Shown here: positions 55,128 to 64,000 of the stretch, in pieces
How positions within the stretch are numbered: the stretch's first letter is position 1
How the letters are laid out: the number at the start of each line of letters is the position of its first letter
Assembly: GCA_036320915.1 (NCBI GenBank)
Contig: JAXBDG010000011.1
Location: 642,501 to 706,500, forward strand
Reading direction: 5' to 3'
Length of the DNA stretch: 64,000 bases
Source of the DNA: Linnemannia elongata
Taxonomy: Eukaryota > Mortierellomycota > Mortierellomycetes > Mortierellales > Mortierellaceae
Notes under the pieces: generated by a model
Told to the model about the DNA's origin: nothing
Database searches by the model: none
Seen by the model: only the letters and a program-made list of their open reading frames with translations
Program-made: the position numbers and the translations under genes

Positions 55128-58100
55128 ATGCCCACATCACCAATTCCACAGCCAGCTTCTTTCTCATTGACCAGCCCATCACTTGCAAACAAGGAGGACC
55201 AGTCTCCTGCAGCAAGCAACATCACAAGTGGCTCATCCAAACCACTCATCCGCCCTATCCTTCATGAAGGGCATCGCCTCGTCGATAGTGCCGACTTTGG
55301 ATCCGAGGCTTACGAGGACGAAAAGAACGATATCCGACTCTCCACTAGTGTCAGCGCACGACGAGATCCTCGTTCTCCTAATAGCAACAACAGCAACAAC
55401 CACAATAACAAGAAGGGGGTTGCACGTCAGGGATCAGATAATACGACACTACGGGGTGGTGGAGGTGGATGTTTGGACCCACCAGAATCGAGCAGCAATT
55501 CGACAATCTCGCCAGACTCGACGCTCGGTCCACCAGTCGATCTCAATCAACCGCGTCCGAGGCTCAGTCAGGTCGGACCTCACATCGCGACAGCAACGAT
55601 TCAGTCTTACAATATCTTGACGGTCGTCCGTGCTGTTGCTGACCCAACATGGATGGTGTTGAAGTCTAGTAACGACAAGCTGGGGAAGGACGATAGTGAC
55701 CATATGGGCCACATTGACAAATTCGAGATTATTTTTCTGGCATTGGCGATTGCCTGTGCGTTCTTGAGTTGTATTGGGTTCTCGCTCCGGATTATGGATC
55801 GGTTGACTTGGATCCGTAAAGCTCCTGTCGTTACTTCTTACCTGCAGAGTAGGTTACCTTCTCGAATGTGCACAATTCGCAAACAACAACAATGATGGTG
55901 ATGTGAGAAGAGAGCTGAAAAGAAGACTAACGCACAGAAACTCGATTTTATGTCACCCTTTCCTTGATGTCTGTCCCTTTCTCCTCTTCTCTCTCTCTCT
56001 CTCTCTCTCCTTGTCCGTCCGACTTATTTTTCGCGCTAACAACAACCACAAAAAAAAAAGCTGGATTCTCGTTAGCAGCAATATCGCACTACCACACTTA
56101 CAACAAGCTGCCTCCAGGAGCCCAATACTCCCACGGGTTTCTCACCTGCGTCCTAACTATCATCCTCTCCATTCTGGTCACCATCCTCTTAACCATCGAT
56201 TGGGTTCGAGGGTTCCCTAGCCCCGGTCTCTCGATCGTGTTAAAGGAGTTGATAATTTCGTCATTTGTGATGACGACGGTTATTATTATTGGAGCTGCGA
56301 CTTACACTTGGCTCGAAGGATGGTCGTTTGACAATGCTGTTAATTTCTGTATCGTCTCCTTTTCTACCATCGGTATGTCGTTGATTTTGTTTCTCATTAA
56401 TGTGGCAGACCATTAAGGCACAATGAGAAAGACTTTATGTTAACTAACGGCTTCGTTCAATTGCTTTAGGGTACGGGAATGTGAGTCCACAGACGATCGC
56501 AGGACGGGTGATATTCTTCTTCTACGCCATCATCGGGATCAGCGCCGTCGGATACTTTATCGTCGCCCTCCGCAACGCTGTTCTTGAACAATTCCAATGG
56601 CGACTTCTCGAACGGTTCTCGAAACCTGCCCACATTACCCGTGTCCAGACTCGAATGTCCACCAAGGATATGTCGTTCCCTCTGGCTCGGTTTGAGGAAG
56701 AGCAGCGGGTCAAGAAGATGGTGAAGCGGAATATGATTTTTCGAATGTCGACGATTTGGATTGTGCTTTGGTTTGGAGGTGCGGGAGTCTTTTGTGCATT
56801 TGAGGACTGGTCTTATCTCAACTCTCTTTACTTTTGCGTAAGTTTCAGCGTCTTTTCTTTTTTATTGTTCCGAATTCATCATAACCCAATATCTGTTGCT
56901 GTTGTTTTTTTCACGCCTCTCTAACCCATCCAATACAAAAAAAAACTATCAAAATAGTTTGTGACATTGACGACAGTGGGATTCGGTGACATGGTGCCCG
57001 CAGAACCAGGGTCGATCGAATTCTGGAACATCTACGTCTTTCTCGGCCTCACAGTGTTCGCTTATATCCTCTCCCTTTTCTCTGACACCATGGCCTCACA
57101 GATCCATTTAGTTGATGATGGTGAGGGGGACGAGGAGGATGAAGGGATGTATGGCTGGGAACAGTGCGAGGATCCTAATAACCAGTTCTTGGGGTGGAGT
57201 GGGACTTTAGGATTGGAGGGGTTGAAATGGGCGCAGACGCAGCAGTCGTTTAAGGTTAATCTGGGGCAGGATATTGCGGATGGGGTAGGACAAGGGAGCC
57301 CCATGCCGGGACAGCAGGTGCAGAATGGTGGACCCAAGGGATCGCAACGCGTTCGGTTCTGGAACAGCGGAGGAGGTGGCGGCAGTGGAATCATTGGCAG
57401 GGATTCCAGTGTTGGTCCACTGGAAGGTCAGTCGTCTTCTCAGTACCCATTGGACGGCATGGACCTGCAACCCCTACAGCGACAACAGCAACAGCAGCAG
57501 CAGTGCGCAAGGCCCAAGCTTCAGCGACGCAACTCTGCTGGTCGAATCCTAATGGTGCCCGCCAAGGAGCGTAAACAAATGCTCGAGGCCGAGTACTATG
57601 CAACCCACGGCGGACCGCCCGCCGACCCTGCCAACATCAACAGCAATATTGACACTGCTGCCATAGGCTCCACGATTCAATCTGGAACTGGCACGATAGA
57701 GTCAACACCATCAGGAAGCGCAGGTGGGGTAATGATGATGACGACAGCGCCAGCGACGATCAAGTTTGTCGACAAGTTTGGATACCCCCACCAACGCGCT
57801 ATTGGCCGCCGGATGAGTTACATCCCCGGGGGTATTCAGGCCAGTCAGGTTGCTGCACTCATGGATCCTGGCACAGCTAGATCGAACACTTCTGCTTCTG
57901 CCACAATCGCGACGACGACTACAGGAGGAAGTTACCCGAGATATCAACAACAGCAACATCAGCAAGGGTACACCTACAGTACGAAGGGGTACTACGACGC
58001 ACTGGCGAAACGACGTGGCACTCTTGCTGGAATTCATCATAAGCATGACCATGAACATAAACCTGACGCGGGCCATATGTACGGACATGATGGAGGACAG

Positions 58101-60404
58101 GAGCAAGGAAGACCATCGACACCTATGCAGGAACAGTATCATCATTACGACGAAGACAACACTATCCAGACAGGTGCCTTGGAACACCAGCCCATTGTTC
58201 GGTTCGAATCACCACGGACCAGATGCGGAAATGGAGGCGCCTCTACTCCACAGCAGCGAATCACTCCTCAAAGAACTCCTCAGCAACAACAACAAAAGCA
58301 GCAGCAACATCAACAACCTTGGCAGTGGCAACAACAGAACCACTACCAGTACCAGCACCAATATCAGGACTACCCGCTTTCGACAAATCCTTTCGACACC
58401 AGCTCTTCCCCTAGCGCTATGTTGGCCCTGCAGCCTGGCAGTGGTAGTAATGGAGGAGGCGGAGGTCTCAGAATGCCATGGCCAACTGTGGAGGATAACG
58501 ACTACGACCTGGAATACGATTATCACAGAACTGCTGCCATGTCCGATGCTTTTGCGCGGTACTTGGATCTGGACCACACTCGTCAAAGCCATTCCAGTGA
58601 TATGACCAAAGTCGGCAGTCCACCCGTTGGCGTCCATATGGTTCAGTCTCCCTTTTTTGTGGATGGTGATGGCGCAACCAAGGACGAGAGGACATCCTTT
58701 TCCCCCACCTCACAACAACCACAGCAACAGCAACAGAAAGTTGATGCTAGTGGAGGTGGAGTTGCGAGTAGAGCAATAGTGGCAAGCGGGACAGGAATGC
58801 AGACTCCGCCCTCCAGTCGACCAACGACGAACGCGAACCATAGCGCCGGCGGTGGTAGTGGTAGCGGAGGTGGGAATCACGTGGAGCCAATGAACGAAAC
58901 TAGGAACTCGGAGGATCTACCCACCTTTGCGATGGACGTTGATTTGAGCAGTGAAGGGGCTGCCACAACAACAATAGCACAGACCGGCGAAGATGTTGTT
59001 CCTTCCAGCCCTCAGTCACCTCCATCACGAGCAGCAGCAGCAATGAAACAACAGCTATTACCTCGAATGCCACCACCACCATCATCCTTCAAGGCGAAGG
59101 GCAGCAGAAGCAATGTTCCACCAATAGCAACCACCATAGTCGAGGACCCGGGCCTGGAAGTGGGACCGTTTGGAGAAGTGCGGGACCTCAGCAGACTCCC
59201 CGAATTCAGCAAAATCGACATCAACCGTGCAGGGTCCTGTACCTGTCCAGAATCCACCCCTTTCACCTCTTCCACTAGCAGTGGTCATGGTACGATACGA
59301 CAGCATGAGTCCACATCAACACAAGAGGACACCAACACCCTTAGGCGATCTTTGTCCCCCCCTGCAGGACCTGTAACACTGTCTACCACATCCACTCCTT
59401 CCTACTCCTTTTATGCTGTTCCTTCCAACAAGAACAACACCAAAACCAGGACCATACCTTTCAGTGATAGCAGTAACAGTGCAAGCATAAATTCCCGAAC
59501 GACCACACTTGCCGCTGCAGCAACACGACCCTCTCCACTTCCTTTCCCCTTCTTGCCTGCCGAAGTGCCGCTTGCAGGACCCCTTGGCGAGTCTAAGCAG
59601 TATCTCTTGGGAGGAGGGCCGCTTTCCCCTCCTTCGTCTTCAGAGCCTCGTCTAGGAATAGGACAAGGACCAACCAAAGGTTCTAGTGGTGTGAATTTGA
59701 ACCGTCCCATCCAACAGCAACTCCAAACGACGACCAAGACCCCCGATCCACTTCAAGCGTCTCATCCCGCCTCCTCCTACACGTACACATACGACCAAAG
59801 CGAAGGTGGAGGAGGTGAAGGAAAGAACAACAATAGCAATAACAACAACCCCTTTTTGTCGTTCTCCCGTAGGATGAGTACAGTAGCATCAGGAGGACCT
59901 CTCTCTCCTCCTATGGACATGCCAATTTCCCGTCCTCGTCAGCAACGGCACCAGCCTCCTACAACCAACACCAATCCCTTCATCCGACCACCTCAAGCAG
60001 TAGCCCCCGTATTTCCTCTTTCTACCGCAACTTCTTACTATTCGCCATCCCCCTCCTCCTCAGGCGCACCAGGCCAAGGCCCTGTAGTGGTGATGATGGA
60101 CGACGACGACGACGACAGGAAGGGTCCGTTTGACGAGCATAAATCTCGGAACTCGATGATCCCCTGGTTCAATGACGACGTAGACCTGAACAAGATTGGG
60201 CCCAACCCGAAACAGGTCGATGAGGCTCGGAGAAGTGTTGCCGAGATTGAACGTCGGACGAGTGAGAAAGAGGCTGAGATCTGTTTAGAGCAGAAGCGCG
60301 CTTCTTCTTTGGCGTCCGCGGCGGCGTCGTCCAACAAGACCCCTACAACTACAATGACAACAGGAGGACAAGGAGGAGGAGGAGGAAGGACACCTCAGTC
60401 TTAA
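55128..60404 (+). CDS. TOK1: TOK-type outward-rectifying K+ channel with a very long tail
   Basis: A fungal two-pore-domain, eight-helix potassium channel of the plasma membrane that sets membrane potential. Four exons (55128-55848, 56061-56372, 56470-56837, 56958-60404) join in phase to 1615 codons. About 200 disordered residues precede the first membrane helix (FEIIFLALAIACAFLSCIGF). Pore 1 is FSTIGYGN (GYG near 345-347, split by an intron) and pore 2 is TTVGFGD (GFG near 475-477). Helices of the TOK fold lie between and around them. After helix FWNIYVFLGLTVFAYILSLF comes a cytosolic tail of about 1100 residues, rich in Gln, Ser, Gly and Pro. Yeast Tok1 is about 690 residues, so the tail is exceptional. 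The start is the first in-frame ATG after the leader. Confidence 0.9.
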
Positions 60405-60587
60405 ATCCACAAATGACCACCATCCAGCAAAGTACAATTTGTAAAATATCGTTGAATTTGTATTATTATTTTTCGTAATTAAAAAAAAACAACAACCACA
60501 AATAGAGAGAGAGAGAGTGAGTGAGAAAGAAAGAAGTGTTGTTGGTACAAGGGTTATGTTACAAGAAGAAATAAAGAAAGGTAAAAT

Positions 60588-63410
60588 CTATTCTACAAGG
60601 ATTGGGGTGTTGCTGTCATAAGGGACACCAACAACAACAGGAACCTCTTCCGCCATGAACTGTGCATCCGACTCATCCAACTCGGACACAGTCGCGCCAC
60701 CACTTGACGATGAAAACGATGAAGAAGCAGACCGGTTAAGAGAAGCCCACGAGGCAAGAGGACGAGGAAGAGGAAGAGGCAATGGAACCTCGGCACCTGC
60801 CTCCCACCAGTCAACGACCTGGTCTGCAACAACATCTAGCTTCTGCTCTAAGCGAGTCTTGATCTTTCGGCCCAACCAGCTGTTGCCAATGTTGCGGACA
60901 ACGCCCTCGATCGACGGGTACTTGCTCTGCAAGATCTTGCCCGCACGATTAAGGCCCGAGAGCGTCTGTTGGTATCGAGCGGCCTTTTGTTGCTGCTGTT
61001 GCTGGTAATATGTAGTGGTGGTTGTGGTGGTGGTAGTGGTGGTTGTGGTTGTATATGTGGTAGTGGCAGTGTCAGGATGAGCGGGCTCCAAGGCCTTTTG
61101 GTGGACACGCTTGGATTTGTGCTGCACCGCAGAATCCTCCTCCTGCACAGCATCTTCAACTTGAAGCTGAAGATACGGTCCATCGGCAACAGCGATGTTG
61201 GTGTTACCGTTAGATCGGGGAGCATCCTCAATGCCCAAGAGCGTCAATCCCAACGACAAACTCTCAATCACCTGATCAATCGTCGTCTCCAACAGGTACT
61301 CGCACCAGTCTTGGAACTGTGCCTGACCCGCATGCACGGTCTGGATCCACTGCTTCCAGGCGTTTAACGCAATCGTCACAAACATGCCCGACCAAGGCAA
61401 CGTCGCCTTCGAGGGGAAAGCGAGGAAGGATGGCATCGGGTTGGCATGGCCACTAAGGTTGCGGCATCGAGTCGCCGTCATCAGCTGCTGAGAAGGCCGC
61501 CGCAAGACCTGCTGCTGCTGAGAAGAGGCCGAGATCGGCAAGGGAAGGGAACCGGGCATCCGCAGAGCCATCTCGTCTTGGCGAGAGAGTGATGTGAAGG
61601 CCGAAAGGTTGAGCTGCTTAGGCATCCTCATGCCTTCCTCCAGATCCATCCTCTTGGACTTTGACTTCCACCCCTTCTCTTGGATGAGGTGGCTTCGGGC
61701 ACTGCTGCGACGAGAAGATGTGATCAGGCTACTGGATACAGCGGCGGCGGCGGCGGCGGCAACAGTCGCGAGAGAAGCCTCATTGGCCTGATCAAAGAGT
61801 TCAGCAGAGGTCAACGGGCGGACAACTAGCAAGGGTTGGCTGTTGGTGAGAACCCCTGTAACCTCGGCCCAGACATACTTGGCCAAGGTGTGACCATCGT
61901 TCGAGACCCTGGCAGTGAGCGAGGCTTCAGGAACAGCGGTCGGATCGACATATTCTTCAAAGGACTCTCCCTGAAACTCAATGAGGCGGACAGACTCCAT
62001 CTTGGCCTGCGCAGCGACGAAGGGGAAATGTTGATGATCAGACTCCAGGAGAGGCTCCTGACCCTCAAGGCGCCAACGGACGCGAAAGACGGTGTAGAGG
62101 GCTTTACAGGCGCGGTCGAGTCCCTGGCAGAGGGAACGGGTATCATCTGGGTGAACATAAGACATGACGGAAGTGTTGGTCATAGCCGTGACCATACGAC
62201 CCTCCTGAGAGTCGAGAAGAAGGGTGGGCTGGATCGATTGCTGTTGCTTTTGCTGAGGAATGGTGATGGCATGATCGACAGTGCCGAAGCGGGTGACGTG
62301 GAGGAGGAGGAGACCAGGGTCCGTTGGTTGTTGTTGCTGTTGATGATGTTCGGTGGGGAGAGGAGAAATAGGCGACGCGTTGGAGCAGGAGCAGGAGCAA
62401 GGTGGAACAGATGTGGAGGAGGAAGTGGACAGAACAGACGATGACGCCCAATGACAGTGTGCGGAATGTCCAGTTGACCAATCAAGGCTGTCTTTGGGGC
62501 GATAGAGTTTCTTTCGGGTCACGTTTGCCTCTTGTCCATCCGCCAATTGTGCAGTCATTGTCTGGGTTGCTGTTGTCGTTGTGCTAGAGAGAGCTGGTGT
62601 AGTTGATGATGAAGTCGTGTGAGGGGAGTGTGTCCATGTCGGTGGCATTGATACAGCCGAGCGACGTGAGGCTGAGGTGCGTGCTTTCTTCAGGGCGTCT
62701 GTTCTGGCAGCGAGGGCGAGACTGTGCATCTCCGTGACATCTTTGAGAACATAGACCCGACAGGGCTGCTGGGACTCGTCGAAGGATCGTTCCATAGTTG
62801 AACACTCTTCTGTCTCCTGTAATGATTCTTCCCACGATGGGACGACTTGATCCAGTAACCGTTGCTCCTGTAAGCGAGCCGGTGACCTCGAAGGTGATAA
62901 TGATGTTGTCGTCGTCGAGTGGAATAAGGGAGAAGGTGAGGATAGGCGGGAAGGAGAAGAAAAAGAGGAAGAGGAGTGGGAGATGGTGGAAGAGTGAACA
63001 CACCCATGGATACGCCTCGTGGTGTGTCGGGCCTTTTGGATAAATCCCCCGCTCACGTTGCTGTCGGTGCTGCTGATGTTGTTGGTATAAGACTGGAGTT
63101 GGTGAAGGAGGTTGTCGGCGAAGATGTAGGATTGAACAGCGCCGTCTGTATCATCGATCGACGTGAGACAGGACTCATGATCGACGATCAACAGATGATC
63201 AATAGGCCGCCCTCTGAGGAACTGCAGGGCCTTTGTCCTCCGTTGCGCAAGTATGGCTTCCTCGGAGGATGAGCGGGCAGTTGAAGGTTGTAAGGAGGAG
63301 AGGAGGAGGTCGAGGGCGGGGAAGTCTATGTTGAGGATTGGGAAGGGAGCATAGCCTGCGGTGGTGATGCAGCAGAATGTCCGGAGTGGACAGTCGGCAA
63401 GCGAGTGCAT
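60588..63410 (-). CDS. PAS-like domain protein, uncharacterised
   Basis: A single-exon gene of 940 codons starting MHSLADCPLRTFCCITTAGY. Two regions resemble PAS folds: residues about 1-90 (LNIDFPALDLLLSSL, then DHLLIVDHESC) with RVYVLKDVTEMHSLALAAR near 210, and about 345-440 (GLLLLHVTRFG, SVMSYVHPDDTRSLCQGLDRA and FRVRWRLEG). The C-terminal half has low-complexity Ser/Ala/Gln tracts and poly-Thr, plus a folded helical segment (SGMFVTIALNAWKQWIQTV, SKYPSIEGVVRNIGNSWLG). No kinase, GATA or DNA-binding domain is visible, so it is not a simple White-collar or histidine-kinase protein. It may be a sensory or transcriptional adaptor. The gene is convergent with the K+ channel gene, 183 bases apart. 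Confidence 0.75.
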   Translation of the reverse strand: MHSLADCPLRTFCCITTAGYAPFPILNIDFPALDLLLSSLQPSTARSSSEEAILAQRRTKALQFLRGRPIDHLLIVDHESCLTSIDDTDGAVQSYIFADNLLHQLQSYTNNISSTDSNVSGGFIQKARHTTRRIHGCVHSSTISHSSSSFSSPSRLSSPSPLFHSTTTTSLSPSRSPARLQEQRLLDQVVPSWEESLQETEECSTMERSFDESQQPCRVYVLKDVTEMHSLALAARTDALKKARTSASRRSAVSMPPTWTHSPHTTSSSTTPALSSTTTTATQTMTAQLADGQEANVTRKKLYRPKDSLDWSTGHSAHCHWASSSVLSTSSSTSVPPCSCSCSNASPISPLPTEHHQQQQQPTDPGLLLLHVTRFGTVDHAITIPQQKQQQSIQPTLLLDSQEGRMVTAMTNTSVMSYVHPDDTRSLCQGLDRACKALYTVFRVRWRLEGQEPLLESDHQHFPFVAAQAKMESVRLIEFQGESFEEYVDPTAVPEASLTARVSNDGHTLAKYVWAEVTGVLTNSQPLLVVRPLTSAELFDQANEASLATVAAAAAAAVSSSLITSSRRSSARSHLIQEKGWKSKSKRMDLEEGMRMPKQLNLSAFTSLSRQDEMALRMPGSLPLPISASSQQQQVLRRPSQQLMTATRCRNLSGHANPMPSFLAFPSKATLPWSGMFVTIALNAWKQWIQTVHAGQAQFQDWCEYLLETTIDQVIESLSLGLTLLGIEDAPRSNGNTNIAVADGPYLQLQVEDAVQEEDSAVQHKSKRVHQKALEPAHPDTATTTYTTTTTTTTTTTTTTYYQQQQQQKAARYQQTLSGLNRAGKILQSKYPSIEGVVRNIGNSWLGRKIKTRLEQKLDVVADQVVDWWEAGAEVPLPLPLPRPLASWASLNRSASSSFSSSSGGATVSELDESDAQFMAEEVPVVVGVPYDSNTPILVE

Positions 63411-64000
63411 TCTGTCCTACTCGTCTATGAAGGTGTGAGTATATGAATGAGGGAGTGGAAAGTGCTGAGTGTGATTGTGAGAATGAGTTTGAGTGTGAAG
63501 GAGGAAAGAAATAGGGTGGATGGGTGTATGCGTCTGTCTTTGAAAATGGATGTTCAGGGTTGAGAGTTGTGGAGGTGGTAAGGTTGAGGTGCAGCTAGGG
63601 TGTAAGGGTGTATTATAGAAGTGAGTGAAAGGAGAGGGGTAGGTGACGAAGGGTGGTGTGAGAGAGGGGGGTGAGTAGAGAGAGAAGAGAGGAGAGAGAA
63701 GAGTCGGTCGAGAGAGAAGAGAGAGAGAGAAAGAGGAGTGGAGGGAGAAGAGCAGTGAGAAGAGTAGAGAGAAGGTGGAAAAATGTAGTCTATGAATGAA
63801 ATGAAAGAAAGAGAGAAAGAAAGGAAGGAAGGAAGGTAAGAAAGAAGGAAGGAGTATGAAGAAAGGAGAAAAAGGAGAAAAAGGAGAACGAGAATTGGGG
63901 AAGACAGAGAAGAAAGAAGAGAGAGAGAAGAGAGTAAAGAGAGAGACAGAGAACGAGGAAAAAAAAAGGGACAAATGGGCCAAAGGAAAATAAATAAAAT
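63411..64000. other. Purine-rich promoter and leader of the PAS-like gene
   Basis: From about 63640 to 63990 the plus strand is almost purely A and G, with GAGA and GGAAG microsatellites; on the coding (minus) strand this is a C/T-rich leader and promoter. The 188-codon frame here on the minus strand is pure low complexity and is not accepted as a gene. Confidence 0.6.

Noticed and set aside
63417..63983. 188-codon minus-strand frame
   Set aside because: Pure C/T microsatellite translation (Ser, Phe, Leu, Pro) in the promoter of the PAS-like gene.
1..64000. CRISPR arrays, rRNA genes, tRNA genes
   Set aside because: None was recognised by eye. No regularly spaced repeat array or cloverleaf was found, but a tRNA scan could not be run.

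Overview
The window is nuclear DNA of a filamentous early-diverging fungus. The best guess is a Mortierellomycotina species (Mortierella/Linnemannia/Podila type). The reasons are intron-containing genes with short GT-AG introns (mostly 70-330 nt), long pyrimidine-rich leaders, frequent A/T homopolymer runs, Ser/Thr/Gln-rich tails, a TOK-type potassium channel, a PHO80-type cyclin, and a Fanzor/TnpB-like protein. Species cannot be fixed without a search. Gene starts, stops and splice sites were worked out by hand; nearly all multi-exon models join in phase with clean GT-AG borders.

Layout. 1-9.2 kb: two tandem ABCC (MRP-type) ABC transporters, the first cut by the window edge, with a possible decayed minus-strand gene between them. 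9.4-13.2 kb (-): peroxisomal Lon protease ending in the PTS1 signal SRL. 14.1-16.2 kb (-): PHO80/PCL-type cyclin. 16.2-20.5 kb: long stretch without a confident gene, with one intriguing minus-strand leader and exon-like segment. 20.5-22.1 kb (+): low-complexity protein of unknown function. 22.3-24.9 kb (-): aldehyde dehydrogenase, six exons. 25.9-29.8 kb (+): mitochondrial Lon (PIM1). 30.0-32.8 kb (-): protein with about ten Myb/SANT-like repeats. 33.05-36.1 kb (+): tRNA/RNA m5C methyltransferase NCL1/NSUN2. 36.5-40.8 kb (-): transcription elongation factor SPT5. 41.4-47.8 kb: accessory-looking island with exon fragments and one five-exon gene of 1361 codons. 47.8-48.4 kb (+): small secreted/GPI-type Cys-rich protein. 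49.06-53.6 kb (+): MIT plus RasGEF protein. 55.1-60.4 kb (+): TOK-type two-pore K+ channel with a giant tail. 60.6-63.4 kb (-): PAS-like protein.

The most unusual locus is 42427-46926. One phase-consistent gene encodes an N-terminal XPG/FEN1-family flap nuclease with its metal-binding acidic residues preserved. It is joined through a basic and acidic linker to a C-terminal RuvC-plus-zinc-ribbon module of the Fanzor (eukaryotic TnpB) type. Just after its stop codon lies a nested inverted-repeat block (47007-47098) that could fold into RNA, where guide RNAs of TnpB/Fanzor genes are usually found; the same block also contains two ordinary-looking regulator sites. I do not know of a described FEN1-Fanzor fusion.

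Most other genes are conserved housekeeping or regulatory genes with no operon logic. Two Lon proteases, for peroxisome and mitochondrion, lie 12-13 kb apart on opposite strands, which may be chance.
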